A DNA stretch of 64,000 bases, from positions 12,646,505 through 12,710,504 of the forward strand of contig NC_045140.1 in NCBI RefSeq assembly GCF_008831285.2, read 5' to 3'. The DNA is from Nymphaea colorata. Lineage: Eukaryota > Streptophyta > Magnoliopsida > Nymphaeales > Nymphaeaceae. The notes under the pieces were generated by a model that saw nothing but the letters and a program-made list of their open reading frames with translations, had not been told where the DNA came from and ran no database searches. A program made the translations under genes and the position numbers. Shown here one piece after another: positions 48,291-60,915 of the stretch (positions are counted from its first letter, which is position 1; the number at the start of each line of letters is the position of its first letter).

Positions 48291-48556
48291 CAGGATGGAG
48301 GTGACGGAGGCAGCTGCGGGCATGCGGCAGGAGGGAGAGGGAGGCGATGCATGGGTGCCCTAATGGGCAGAAAAATAAAACCAGCAAAATGTTTCCACCT
48401 CTCCCAATGGAAACATTTTCCGAAAAAAAAAAATCCAGAAATGTGTTTAACGGTTATAATTTTCATTCCACCTTTGAGGAAATGATAAAAATTTTGAACA
48501 TTTGAAATTTTTCTCCATGGCTACAGGATATTGCCAGGCCATCAAATGGCCCCTAG

Positions 48557-50145
48557 AGTTTTTTCCAGAGCCCCAATCTCTGTTCTGTGATTTTTCTTGC
48601 CGTTTTCTTTTGTCATATTTAGGAATGCTAATTTTGAAGCATATTAAGAAATATTGTAAGCTTTTTGACTTTTAAGAACCAAAAGCCGATCTGATGATTC
48701 CCTATGCAATCCATCTCCTGCAGTTCATAGAGGTAGGTTTCCAAGATAAGGATAGGTATACTCTCTACGACTGCCTTTCCAACCCATTTATACGGCAACC
48801 ATCTACATTATCCATTTATACATGAGTGAGATTTTTTATACATCCTTTTTTGCATTGGGGGCATGTTTTTTTTATCTGAAATATGAATTAGTCCACATTT
48901 TGCACACTAGGGGTAACCTTTTTCATCGAATAGAAGACTTTTTTTTTGTTTTCTATTGGTCATTGTCCAAATAAACAGTGGAAAGAAACCAAAAAGCTTC
49001 TTGTCTTTGTCTTTTTCTTTTCTTTTCTAGCTTCCTTCATACGATAGGCAATGATCAAACCTCTTCAAATGTTAATTCAGACTTTTGATATGTGATTCTT
49101 TATGTGCAAATACATTTTATTTCACCAATTTAATTTATATAAGTGAAATGAGTTGCATTTTTTTCGTTTTTCATTTTTCGTTTTTCAAATATGTTTTTTA
49201 ATTTTTAAATGGCATTTCATTTTCTCACTTTTTTTTTGTATTTTTTCGAAAATAATGCGCTTTTTGTATACACACACAAAGGACGCAGTGGCATCATCAA
49301 TATCCTAGGTGAGAAAACATGCATTGCATCAGTAGGAGTTGGTGTCTAGTCATAGTACTAAGTTAAATCTTGATTTACGTTTTCCAATCACTAGGCTGTT
49401 CTTATCATGCTGAACATTTTGAATCAGCCTTTGTGCACATATAAATAAACTGCTTACATGTGAGACTTTGTTCACAAATATTCGTCAGCTTTAATACCAC
49501 AGTCCTTTTTGGGCATTGGTTCGGTGTCAAGGATACTTGATGGTCTCATGAAAATGTTTGCAATTCTGGTGGAGTGTGCAGCATCATGAAAGTTATCTGA
49601 GCATGTCTGAATTGGAACACATTGCAAAGGTAATTGTAATTCCTGGCTGGCTAAATCATTTTGACCTTTTGTCTATCACATAGTGGACCTCTGTATGCAT
49701 CTGGGTAGTGACTCTGGCTAACATGGGATTATATTTCTTAGCACCTAGACTGAACAACCATTTTCTTTTGTCAAAAGAAATATGAAGATATTAGTTGCAT
49801 GAACTATTTTGATGTATAGTGCTTTTCATCATAAGCATAAAATTATTTGCAATAGAACTGCTTGAGAGCTAGTCTTCAGAATGTGAGCGTGTGTTGGTTT
49901 GTCTTTTTTTTTTTGTTGGGGAGGGGGGTGGGTTGTGTTGGTGGTGTTGGGGGAGAGAGAGAGAGAATAAGCCTATTTAAAAGTTTATAAGATGATAATG
50001 GTTTTGTTGTAACATGAGCTTGTTCGATGGTTTCTTCCTAATAGGTTGATCTTGGTTCTATTGTATCATGAAAATGCTTGATGCTTTCTTCCTAATAGGA
50101 TGATGTTGGTTCTACTGCATACTTGGCGAGCACTGCAGGTAGACT
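48557..50145. other. No gene recognised
   Basis: T-rich sequence. A local duplication places GATG.TTTCTTCCTAATAGG at about 50026 and 50084. A G-rich run (GGGGAGGGGGGTGGG) lies near 49918. Confidence 0.45.
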
Positions 50146-50149
50146 TTTA

Positions 50150-50354
50150 GTTCATTCAAGTTGCCTTCTCATACTGGCTGAACTATGGTGGTAAAGAGTT
50201 TGAAGCAGTTGAGAACTGTGGAGGTAATCATCTACGTTACATCAAGAAGAAAGGAGAACTTCAAAATTTACTCAACAGGAAAATAGAAGGGAAAGTTTCA
50301 AAAGAAAGCATCTGTCTCTCTACTTTGAAATGCTTTTCCATGTTACCTCCGAAT
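50150..50354 (+). pseudogene. Left half of a gene remnant split by the hAT insertion
   Basis: Aligns with the reverse complement of the unit at 11,930-12,190, for example AAAGAGTTTGAAGCAGTT and AACTGTGGAGGTAATCATCT. The match continues after the hAT element at 53,218-53,340. Translated text such as FEAVENCGGNHLR appears in both copies, but neither is intact and the coding direction is unclear, because the acidic and basic peptide conserved at the other end reads on the opposite strand. Confidence 0.55.
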
Positions 50355-50683
50355 CAATGTTGTAAGAAGCATATGACTCACACAAAAAAAAAACAATGCG
50401 ACTCAAAGCATTTTTTAGAAAAAATGCCTTGAGGCAGGGCCTTGAGGTGCATGCATCCCTGAAGAATGCACCTCATTTAATACAGGCATATGCCTCCGTC
50501 CATGGTATGCTCTGTGCTTGAGGCATATGCCTCATGGAAAGTGTTGAAAAAAGTAATGTTATATGTTTGTAATTTTTGAAATAAAGATAAGAACATTGTT
50601 TTTTTTTTCTTTACTCACTATTATATTTTGTTATATGTTATTGTTTTTATATGAAGGTAAAACAATAATAGAAGATTTACAAC

Positions 50684-52574
50684 CTGTGTCACCTGGGTAC
50701 GTCTTTTTTGGTCTCGCACCCACGTCGACGTGATGCGGGTACTGGTGCGGGTGCGGGTGCGCCCCCGGTGCGCACCCAAATGGGTCAAACAAGAGTCGGG
50801 TGCGGTCAAAAGCGAGAAAGTCTAATTTGGTCCAAATTTTAGGTTTTTTTTTATTTTTAAGTTTTTAACTCGACCTTTCCGATTTTCCCTCTTCTTCGAC
50901 TTTTCCCTCTTCCTCCCTTCTTCTTCTTCTTCCCTCTTCCTGGACCTTGAGGCTTCATCCCTCTTCGTCCCTTCTTCTTCTGAATCCCTCTTCCTCGACC
51001 TTCATCCCCCTTCGTCCCTTCTTCTTCTGAATCCCTCTTCCTCGACCTTCATCCTCTTCGTCCCTTCTTCTTCTGAATCCCTCTTCTATACGTCGCATTT
51101 GGTGGTCAGTGGAGCCGGCGAAGTCGTCGATTGCAGCCTGCCCTGCAGGGTGACCTCCATTCGAGGTAAGTAGCAATCTCTCTTGTCGCTTATAATTTCT
51201 TGAAATGGATGATCCAATACGTAGTCGAATGGACCATTTTGTCATGTTCCTCTGTTTTTTCACTACCATTTGCATCAAACCGCAAAGCATCGTTGGTAAT
51301 ACGGGGTTTCTCAACTGTACATTTGCATCGGCATAAACAAGCTAGAGAGGCATGGCGGGCTCCATGACTTGCCGTCTTCGAAAGGCAGGCCCTGCTTCTG
51401 ACCCATGCATGAGTTTCCAAATCCAGAAAGAGGAATTCGATTCCATGGCTGTTGGGGAGGGCCTTTTGGTCGGTTCAGTCCACAGATGCAATGCAAGCGC
51501 CAATGGCTGTTGGACAGGTTTTCCCTGCGACCCCTACAGATGGGGAAGTACAGTTAAGGTGTTAAAAACTTAAAATCCCCTAGTGACCAGTTGGTAGACC
51601 TAAACACTCCCTTAAACCATTAAAAAAATGACAGCAGAAACCATAATAGTTTAGAAAGGAAGGAAATTAGGAAGTTGATAGCTCTGCTGATTGATTCATC
51701 ACACCTCTTGGCAACAGTCATGTGCTTGTATTGCCATCATGTGCTTGTATTGCCGATTTCTTGGCATGGCTGCCTTTGATTTGGAGATAATAAAATAGAA
51801 TAAGATGTCACCAGAAAAGAAAACCTTAGGCTGCACGTTAGCAATGTAATGACCATTAAGTTCTGACATCTAATCACAAGCTTGCCTTGTAGGCAACTGC
51901 AACTACACCTCCTAGCTCCTGCTGCTGACTTTGAATTTGTTGTTTCTGATGAGTGCCTGCCAACACGATCTTAGTTCTGATTCTTCAAATCCCACGATCA
52001 CCGGTAGAGAGGAAGATATGGAAGAACCAGAGTTCTTATTTAAATCAATCACCAATTGTCTTGGGCCTTGGAGCTTTTTCTCTTATATTTTAAGCTCACT
52101 TTGTTTGTTCATGTTGTCAAACACCGAATTGTTCCTTCATTTCTTTGTTTGTTTCTTTGTTGGACAAGCAGAGTACTGGATATCTTCACTCTTCAGCTTG
52201 ACTTAGATGAGCATGGTTTTTTTTTTCTTGAAAGAAGATCAAAGAAGGTTATAGACTATAAACCTTTTCAAGGTGCTGGACTCAAAAAGAAGGTGAGATT
52301 TTAATCCACCCACCTTGTACATTCTTGTTGAATGTTGAATTGATGATTGATAATGATATCATGATTAGCAAATTGCAATTTTGATCTTGTTATTTAATAA
52401 TTTTGTGGTTTATAGACAATTTTTTGTCATATGCATTATGTACATATTATTGTTATTATTATAAATTAATAATAATAAAAATAATAAAATACTATCACCG
52501 CACCGCCGCACCTAAATTTTTTGAGATGTTCCGCACCGGCACCGGCACCCGCACCCCGCACTCAAGTGACATAG
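50684..52574. mobile_element. Nested hAT-type element, 1,891 bp, CTRTGTCAC ends
   Basis: Left end CTGTGTCACCTGGG and right end (reverse complement) CTATGTCACTTGAG match at 11 of 14 positions. Both sides carry TTTACAAC (50676-50683 and 52575-52582), a perfect 8-bp duplication. Subterminal regions hold GGTGCGGGTGCG on the left and CCGGCACCGGCACCCGCACC on the right. No transposase is visible. The interior has a 47-bp tandem repeat and about 1.2 kb of non-element-like sequence that could be captured host DNA. Confidence 0.92.
50964..51086. repeat. 47-bp tandem repeat inside the nested hAT
   Basis: TTCGTCCCTTCTTCTTCTGA followed by ATCCCTCTTC starts at 50964, 51011 and 51057. The third copy is shortened. 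Pyrimidine-only composition makes long reading frames on the minus strand that are not genes. Confidence 0.9.
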
Positions 52575-52582
52575 TTTACAAC

Positions 52583-52728
52583 ATGAGAGTTTTGATGATG
52601 AAGCAACTGAAGAGGAAGATGAACTTATTCAATATATGGACAGTTCAAATGATGATGAATTGTCATCCATTACAGAATATGAAAATGATGAAGATACGAT
52701 TGGTCAATTGCCTACAAAAATCATTTGA
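52583..52728 (+). pseudogene. Acidic hAT transposase exon, right half
   Basis: Continues the acidic exon that starts at about 50655, beyond the nested element: ESFDDEATEEEDELIQYMD-like text with SSNDDELSSITEYENDEDT. It matches the sibling exon at 39655-39812 with scattered changes, which proves that the nested element inserted into transposase-derived sequence. Confidence 0.75.
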
Positions 52729-53217
52729 ACTTTGTTAAATATCACTTGATAATTACACAAATTAGTTACTTTTTTAATTTTTGTACATATACACAGTTCA
52801 ATATGCTTATATTATTGTCCACCAATACTTGTTATTTAATTATTCTCTTAATTGATATTATCATCTGAATTTTGGTTTTCCTAGTTTTGGTTATTTGTTT
52901 TTTAATGATAGTTCTATGACATATTTAGGACAGGTCATGCTTCTACGCCAATTATGCAAGCACTCTTTGCACTATGTGTGTTATGACATTGTATTTGTTT
53001 GGATTTGCAAATTATTGTAGTTTGCATATATTGTGTATTAATTTTTATTGATATGCATAGTATTGTAGTCATTTTTTTCAGTTTTGATGTTATTTTTATA
53101 AATATTATATAATTCACAAACCTGTCTATGAAGCTACGCTTCAACTAACGCCTCACCTCCCCTCGCCTCATGAGAGGCTGAACGTGTCGCCTCACCTTAT
53201 TGCCTTTTACAACATTG

Positions 53218-53340
53218 CTCCAAATACCATCAAGTTTTTCCTCTTGAGAGTATGGTGCGACTTTTTCTTAGTAACTTGCTCTTGCGACACCCAACTAGAA
53301 GTTTTTCTTGTTCTCCGCCTTCTTCGTCTACAATACAATA
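53218..53340 (-). pseudogene. Right half of the split gene remnant (basic peptide end)
   Basis: On the minus strand it reads GGEQEKLLVGCRKSKLLRKS, then RTIL, matching GGEQEIKGKLLIGCRQSKRLRKS with RTIL-like GTIL at 11,830-11,905. The first bases, CTCCAAATACCATCAAG, equal the uninterrupted sequence of the other copy and mark the insertion point. Confidence 0.6.
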
Positions 53341-56300
53341 TGCATGATGCTGGTAGGTATGGTCATGAAGGGTTTGCATGCAATTGATGTCTAGCAATGT
53401 TAAAATGACTTGTACATGACCTAAAAAATCCTTAGATGAACTATAATGGGTCCCACCAAGCATGCCATCTATTTGCTCCCCTCCCCTGAATGGGGAGTAG
53501 CGTGAAGCCAAAAATTTGGGATCCGCCTACTGGTATGAGGTCTAACCATGTCTCCCCGCCTTTAACATGGATAATTGGACCTAAGACTAAGCATTTCTCA
53601 AAAGTTGTACAAGTCATTTGATTGATGCATTATATATGTTTGTGCATAAGGGTTTGAAATTTGATTTTGAAGTCCATTTGAACTTAATTTTGAACAACCA
53701 ACGTTTCGACCTTGTTTTAGATAAAATGAAATGGATTTTAAACAAGTTATTTGAAAGTCTAATTGGTTTTGACAAGTTATTTAGAAATTCAACTTGTTTT
53801 AGAAATTTGGGCAAATTCTTTTGAATTTTGGCAAAATTGAAAATTGTTCAAAATTGATTCTAGTTGGGACCACTGATTTGATCTAAAAATTTGAGGGTTT
53901 AGGAAATTTGGTTGGAAATTATATTTGTAAATTGAGGATTTTATTTGTAAATAGTTGAAAATTGGAGTTTTAGTTCATGAACTTGAAGTTATATGCAATC
54001 TTGGATCAAAATTTTGAACTTGGTTTAAAGTAAATTCAAAAATGAACTTGACTTAAATAGTTGATTTAGCTTGAAAAAATGGATCAATTGATCAAATGTG
54101 AAAATTGGTTTATCAAAAGATAGGAATTTTGAATTGAAATTGTGCCAAGTTCTCTTTTAGAGAAGATTGTAAATTTTTCAAGTAAAGCTTGGTTTTTGGA
54201 AAAATAGGGATTCCAATGTTGTATAGAAAAATTTTATGTTCCAAATATATTTGTTGGCAAGATTGATAGGATGCTTGTATTTTCTTTTCAAAACTAAGTG
54301 AGATTCCAAATTCTTTGTTGCAATATAGCTTGGTCATGTTTCGTAACTTGAATTGGTTCACTTACTTTCTAGAGATGGTGCATGTGTGTGTGAATTAGAT
54401 AAGTGAATGCATGCATGAATTAAGAAAATAAACTATATGTGTGCTTACATTATTCACTCACACTAACTCTCCATGCATCTACACGTGTTAATTTTTTATT
54501 CCATCATACACGAATTCATGAAATAAAGAGCAAATTTATATTAAATTGGATATGTAGTACAATGTCTAGGCTATTCTTGGTATTGGATCAAGTATAACTA
54601 CTAAAATGCAGTCCATAAGCTTGACATAGATAAAATTCTTAAACTTGAAAGTGAAATCTGAAAATTGAATGAAAAATCCCAGTTTTAGAATGGGAAAAAC
54701 GTGGAAAACCTCCACCTCCTCATGTTAAAATGATTATAAAACAGACCATGTACTGATTTAATGGTTGAAAATTAAGAAATGTCTACTTTGGAGATCTTTC
54801 TTCAAAGTAAAATGTAATTTGATAGGTTAAATCTTGAAATTGATGAAACATATATACATATTTTGAATATATACATCTATTTTTCCATTAAAGTACATGT
54901 TGGAATGCAAATCAGATCTTAGAAGCAATGTTTACTCCAAATTTGGTTTTAAATCTCAAGGCTATGCAAATTAGTATAGTATGTTGAGAGAATTTGACAA
55001 AATTTCTCTTGCCAGTTTTGTGAATTTTAATTACAGCTTTTGGCTGAAATTTTGTGATGTATTAATTTGAAAACCAAACCAATTGCAAAATTGAAAAATG
55101 TGAAGTCAAAATCATGAATATCGACCATATTAGAAGCTACTCTCTACAGTGCTGATTAGGCAAGACTATGGATTCGGTCTAATTTCATAGACATTGACAA
55201 ATTAGTAGCTTCCTTTGAGCTGAAAAAAGTATTTTAGGATCTCAAACTTGATGTTCCAAGATTCTTTGAAAAATCAAATTCTAGGTTTTAAAAATACATA
55301 TATATACACTCAATCAGCCTGATTTCAAATTTTTAATTGGCTAAATCTTGTAGTTTTGAGCCATCAAGATTCAATGTTGGAAGCAATCTCCTTTAGATTA
55401 GCTTAAGGATGTGACCCTTAACCTAATCTTGAAAGAATAATAGCCATTTTCATATGAGATGATATATATATATATATACACACACACATTCGTTTATATA
55501 CGTAAATGTTGCTTTTTGAATTAAAAAGATTGAGTAAAGGGCCACATAACACATGAACAGTGACAGTTTATGGCTGGGATTTACATCAATGGGGTTGAAG
55601 GCATGGCTTCTAACCTCCTTGACCACCTCTCTCAAAAGAAACTACAGAAAATTATGAGATATATAGATTGAAATGGAAGAAGATCAGTGGATTATCTCAA
55701 CCAATTATTCATTATGTAAGGGTGGATCTCATCTATAATAATGAATCTGTCCCTAATAAGCTTTTGAGACGGGAAAATTCATGCATTGCAACATTTAAAT
55801 AAAAATTCTCTCTCATTTGGAGACTAACTCAACCAACCAGAAAAAGAGCAGTGGCAGTAGTGTTCTCGGAGCTGCGGCAGAGGTGGAGCCTGCTCAGGAA
55901 GAGCTTGCCGGTGGTGAGGTTTTTGCGGGCGGTGATGGGGTAGCTAGCATCCCACGATTCACCAGAAAGCTCATTGGAGTGATGTGTGGGTTGCTGGGAG
56001 AGTGGCTCCTCTCATTGGGAGAGATCCACCTGTGGGTGGTAGAGATGCTACCGTGGACTGATAGCTATGGCAGTGTTTGGATGGGCAGTGGAATTCAGGC
56101 AATGGTCACCAGTTTCAAGTGGGGCACTGCCCCACACAAATAGTTCAGAACAAGAAACGCGACAACATTAATGCAGGAATAAATGAACTTGTCAAATAAG
56201 AGAGAGAAAGTAGAGGGTGCCATGTTGACATGGGATGACGTGATGCTGATGTGGTGCCAAGGGGGAAGGTGTGGGGGCTAACTGGGTGCTAGGCTAGAGC

Positions 56301-58240
56301 CTGCACAAAGAAAGGCCAGCTTAAGGAGCTAGCACCGCATGGACTGGCTGGGGCAGTGCCTTGAGCAAGTGACTGGGAGAGGAGCACGGCCCTTGGTTTG
56401 GTTGGGCCAATAATGGCAACGTAGGTAGTCGATGGCAGAGAGTGTGTGTGTCCTAAGAAGCTAGCAGTTTGGGTCGAACCTCTGGTGGCATGTTGCTATA
56501 GTGGCTGGTCCACGGTGGCCAGCTCAGTCTGAGTCATCCTAGAAGCAGGGCTGATTGCCTAGGGCAGCAAATCAGCCTCTAAGTGATCAAATGTGGTAAA
56601 AAAAAATGATGAATTTGGATCAGCTGGCATACCCATGCCATGTGGCAATCTCTGGGGTCTGCTAGTGGCATCCTTGGGCACTGGCTGGTCCTACATGGCA
56701 CTGGGCAGGTCGGGCCCTAGATATTTATTGGCCAGGTTGCCTTTATGCACCCCAACTTCCCTCCCTAGTTGGCAAAGGGCGCCAAGGTGGAGGGCATTAA
56801 TAGTTCCACGCAGAATTTGGGGGTGATGTCTAGTCCACTATGGAGGAGCCAGGAGGTCGACCTCTTGAGCGGCCCCATCTAGGCCAAGCGGCCATATAGG
56901 TGAAGGTAAATTTTGAAAGCATGCACATGCACAATCAGTGAACTCTAATACGATGTTGCCAAAGATGGAGAGTTAAAACCATGGGAGAAACAAACATTTG
57001 TTTTCGATCAATGCTTAAATTGAAAGGGGTTGTATGGGATTCTAAATGTAAGTGAACATGAATAAATCACTCTTAATTCTAAGTCCTATTGCACACAACA
57101 CTATTAAATGGTTCTGAACCAAAGTACTCTACTTAGAGGTCTGCATGAATCTATAGCAACTATTTGGATTGACATCTCGCATAGTGTTCAAAATCAACTG
57201 TGATATTTTTTGCATATATGTACACTTATGCATTTGGATCTTGGTTTGGGATATGGTTCTGAGATTCAAATCATGATATCCATAGAAGATTCTAGATGAT
57301 AGGTATGGGCATGGATTTAAGATTCAGATCAAGTTCTAAATCCATAGAAAGTTTCTACAAAATGGATCTTAAGAGATTTGGACTAGATTCTAAATAAGAG
57401 ATCTGCTTGACAATAGTTCATAGATCTAAAAATTTTGATGTAAACATTGTAATTGATGCTTCAAATACCATAACGTCAAGTATATCTAGCATATAGACTA
57501 AGTGAAAAATGACATTATTGCAGATGAAATTGTTGTTTTACCCTTGGGCATGGGTAAGAGATTTAAAATGAAATGACTTTTTACACTTGGGTGAAGATTT
57601 GGACCATCTATTATGTGTTTCAAATGATTTCAAGTTGGAGCTTTGATGTTTTAATCATGACAAACTTGATGACGTTAAGTATATATGACATATAATCCTA
57701 GGTTCATGTAGAAAATATGGATTAGAAAAAAATTGATTGGTTTACTCCTTGTGTAGATTTTGAACTCAAATAAGCACAAATCATGGATTTGACTTTGCTT
57801 AAAGCTCTAGGAATCAAAGAAAGCCATAAACTAATGTATATGAGACATATGTCCTATGTTTGTGTAGAAGAATATGGCTTAAAAGAAAATGACTGTTGTG
57901 TCCCTATGTGTAATTCTGAAGCTCCGGGTGAGTTTGGCAAATCTGATTAGACCGGCCTATATGCCTATTCCTAGATTGGCTTTAGTTAAAATATTACTAA
58001 AAGTCCCTCCAACATTGTTCTAAAAATCAAATTTTCTAAAATTTACAAGCTGTGAATGTCATATATATAAAGAGAAACATAGAAGGTTTTCAAAAATTAG
58101 GTTATGATCGTCATCTTCACTAGTTGAGTTGCGGGCCTTAGATCAGCCATTTACTGGTAAGGATATGTTGAAAGATCAGAAAGTTTTGCTCTAAGTTAAC
58201 TGAATTAAGCTTGATAGATGTTTACAGAGTGTAGCAAGTA
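53341..58240. other. About 4.9 kb, no gene recognised; GC-rich island 55.84-56.90 kb
   Basis: AT-rich, with many TTGAA/TTCAA words at 53.6-54.4 kb. The segment 55840-56900 is clearly richer in G and C. It contains a 108-residue frame (55817-56143) and a 77-residue frame (56593-56826) without recognisable motifs, perhaps a piece of retroelement. A (TA)n(CA)n array lies at 55462-55489. Confidence 0.45.
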
Positions 58241-58244
58241 TTAT

Positions 58245-58745
58245 GAATGAGTTCCGGACTTTCAATACTGAATTGAACTCAAATTGGGTATGAATAAACT
58301 CAAACCCAAAAACTAAGAAAAGATAGATTCATACATGATAAATACGATTTTGGCTCAATTATAGATCACTCTATTAGGTTGAGGTCAAATTCAGCTTAAA
58401 TCCAAAAAGAGAGAGAGAGAGAGAGAAAAAAAAATGAGCTTTAGGACCTTCCAAACTAAAGTGAACTCAGATGGCTTCATAAATGAACTCAAACCAAACT
58501 AAAAGAATATAGATTTATACATGATAAACATGATCCTAGCTCGGTTTCAGCTCACTCCACTAGGTTAAGCTCAAACGCCTTAAAAACAAAAAAGAGAGTG
58601 ATGTTCGAACCTTTGGAACAAAATTGAACTCAAACCAAGATGAATAAACTCAAACCAAAGTAAGGGATGATAGATCTATAAATGATAAATATGATTCAAG
58701 TTTGGTTTGAGCTAACTCAACTCGGTTGCACTATAACTTAATTCG
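58245..58745. repeat. Three-copy divergent tandem repeat, about 160-200 bp period
   Basis: The order GAACTCAAA.., AAACTCAAACC, AGAT..AT..ATACATGATAAA, then CTC..TAGGTT..GCTCAAA recurs three times, starting near 58270, 58467 and 58627. A GA run (58412-58424) follows the first copy. Period and divergence are estimated by eye. Confidence 0.65.
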
Positions 58746-60345
58746 AACAATGCTAAATAGGGGAGAGAGTGGCCTAGTGGAAATCTGCGAATAACTTTGA
58801 AACTAAAATGTGAGCTTGGTAACTCAAAGTAAGTAAAATAATAATTTTTTTCCACTAAAGCAAACCTATCCTGAATTTGGTTAGACTTAATGATATATAG
58901 TCGAGCTAAAAATTGTAGTTCTCGGTTCTGGTGAGCTGATTTATAGGGAAAACTGACTTAAACTGGTAAAAATGGTTGATGAGATGACTTTAACTACTCA
59001 TAGAGACTTGTAGTGCTAAGAATTACCCGATTTATGTTTGTTTTAAATCATTACTAAGATTTCTAAGATTTTCTTACATTAGGGACAAAATGGTCATTTG
59101 ACATGGTTGCGACAACTTAGGCGATCCTAGTCTAGGTATTAGATGTCTAAATAGGTTAAGTTTGACCCTGGTTTTCTATGGTTGGCTCCTACATTTGAAA
59201 TCATTTCTTAAAAGCTCAGTTCAAAACCTCCATGTATGAGGTAAAATGGTCATTTGGTCATGGTGAAAATGTTTGAGAGTTAAAAAGACTTCCTGAGGTG
59301 CTTTTGAGGTTCAATTTGTGGGCGTGCCAAATTTCACTAAAAGGTTACTCAATTTGCCTTTGGAAAATCACGTTTTCTAAAATTGACTAAATTGTATTTG
59401 AACATGTAAATGGAAATGGTAAGGGTACAATGGGAAACGGAGATTTAGAGCTTGTGTAGGAGCACTAAGCACACTGGCACTCTCATTAAGTGACATTTTA
59501 ATCAATCTGTGCGCTCAAATTGAAAATTGGTATTCCATATCTCTCAAAAATCAGTTCAAAAGTTACTATGACAATGTCTAGATATGAACACTCCATGAGT
59601 GACTGAAAATCTACAATGTGTGCTCAATCTAAAACAGAATTACTGAATTGAAAGCAAGAATAGTCAGTTCATGCACTTAAGAATCTGATCGTAACTCAAT
59701 TTGGTCTAACTCACTCGAATAAGTGGAAAGTGATGATCATACATGAGGAAATGGGAAAAACAAGGTGTCATTTCTTAAAATGATTGTCCTAACACTAGAA
59801 TTGAGACTTCAAAAATGGAAATGGAGCTGGAGATAATATGCTTATGCTGAGGAGATCTTATCGTGGGTCTAGTCAAGTCTGCCTGTGTTTGATGACAAGA
59901 AATGATTGAAAAATGAGGGAAATTAGCTATTTCTAGATCATTTCTGACCAAATGTAAGCTAATAAACTTGTTTGGGTGTTTCCATTGACTTATACAAATG
60001 GAAATAACCCCAATTGCTTAGTAAAACAATTCTCAGGACTTCCATAGTTATTTGCAAAGCCAGAGAAAATGGATAAAATGAGTTGATCGGGAGCACAATG
60101 TTCATTTTCTATGTGATGATGACTTGAGTGATATGGATAGTGGAGTTAGATACCTATGATGTATGATTTGCTTTGCTGTAGTTCATGGCCCTTATATTTG
60201 AAATTATTTTGGAAGAATCAGTTAAATATCCCATTTAAGAAGGGTAAAATAATAATTTTAACCAACTCTTAGCACAGTTTGGTTCATGCTATAGAAAGGC
60301 TATAAACTAGGACAATTGGTATAGCTAAAGGCCTAATTAGACAAC
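58746..60345. other. No gene recognised
   Basis: AT-rich sequence with the phrase AAAATGGTCATTTG recurring (near 59088 and 59248). No reading frame of note. Confidence 0.45.
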
Positions 60346-60915
60346 ATCCAGAGAACCTGTAGTAGGTTCATTTGGGGTGATTCTACAGATGGGAGGCATG
60401 ATCATGCAGTGAGGTGGTTCTCCCTGTGCTTACCTTTAGAGGAGGATGGGGCTGGTTTGAAAGATTTGAGTAGCCTTAATAATGCTTGGATGATCTAGTT
60501 GACACTCAAGCCAAGTTAATGGACTCCTTATGGTGCTACTTGTGTTGACAGAAGTATTTGTGCAACCATAGCCTTTGGTTGCAGACTCATAGAACTTATT
60601 CCACCTGGAGCTGGAAGGGTATCATGTGGGGATGGGAGGAAATTTCTTATCTTGTCTCTTAGAAAGTGATTAACGTCTAATCAGAACAGTGCGGTTGGGG
60701 TATGTTGTGCTACTTTTTTCAATGTTTGGAACCTCCAACATCTGTGAACTATAAGCAGAAGCTGGTGGGGGTGATTCACTCATAGAATTCTTGGGATGTG
60801 GAAGGTTTTTGGGTCTTTGGATTCCTTTAGCTATGAGGAGTGTTCGTTTGGTAACAAATAGAGACACTTTGTTATGGTCTGATTCGGTTGTGAGTAGTCT
60901 GAAACTCTGAATTGA

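Larger units (their letters stand above)
44594..48553. mobile_element. PIF/Harbinger-like element, 3,960 bp
   Basis: The left end GGGGCTGTTTGATGGCCTG is an inverted match of the right end (reverse complement GGGGCCATTTGATGGCCTG), 17 of 19 bases. TAG flanks both sides (44591-44593 and 48554-48556). The terminal pattern GGG..TGTTTG and a 3-bp target duplication fit PIF/Harbinger, though that superfamily usually duplicates TAA or TTA, so TAG is unusual. No DDE nuclease or MYB-like protein was found. The interior instead holds exon-like segments and repeats. A non-autonomous carrier of other DNA is the best reading. Confidence 0.55.
50355..53217 (+). mobile_element. Deleted hAT element, CAATGTTGTAA family, carrying a nested hAT
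   Basis: Begins CAATGTTGTAAGAAG and ends TTTTACAACATTG, like the 3,110-bp element at 37174. Flanks are CTCCGAAT (50347-50354) and CTCCAAAT (53218-53225), an 8-bp duplication with one change. Left 180 bases match the sibling's left end. The match then jumps to sibling position about 39,505, so most of the transposase is deleted. Without the nested element the length is about 964 bp. Confidence 0.95.

Noticed and set aside
48028-48485. Overlapping frames of 70-139 residues on both strands rich in SLS, RPL and RERE.
   Set aside because: They are produced by the 37-bp minisatellite, which is stop-poor in several frames. No conserved domain is present.
55817-56143. 108-residue frame starting METNSTNQKKSS as a gene.
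   Set aside because: No recognisable domain, no upstream or downstream gene structure, and it lies in a GC-rich island where chance frames are longer. It remains possible but unsupported.
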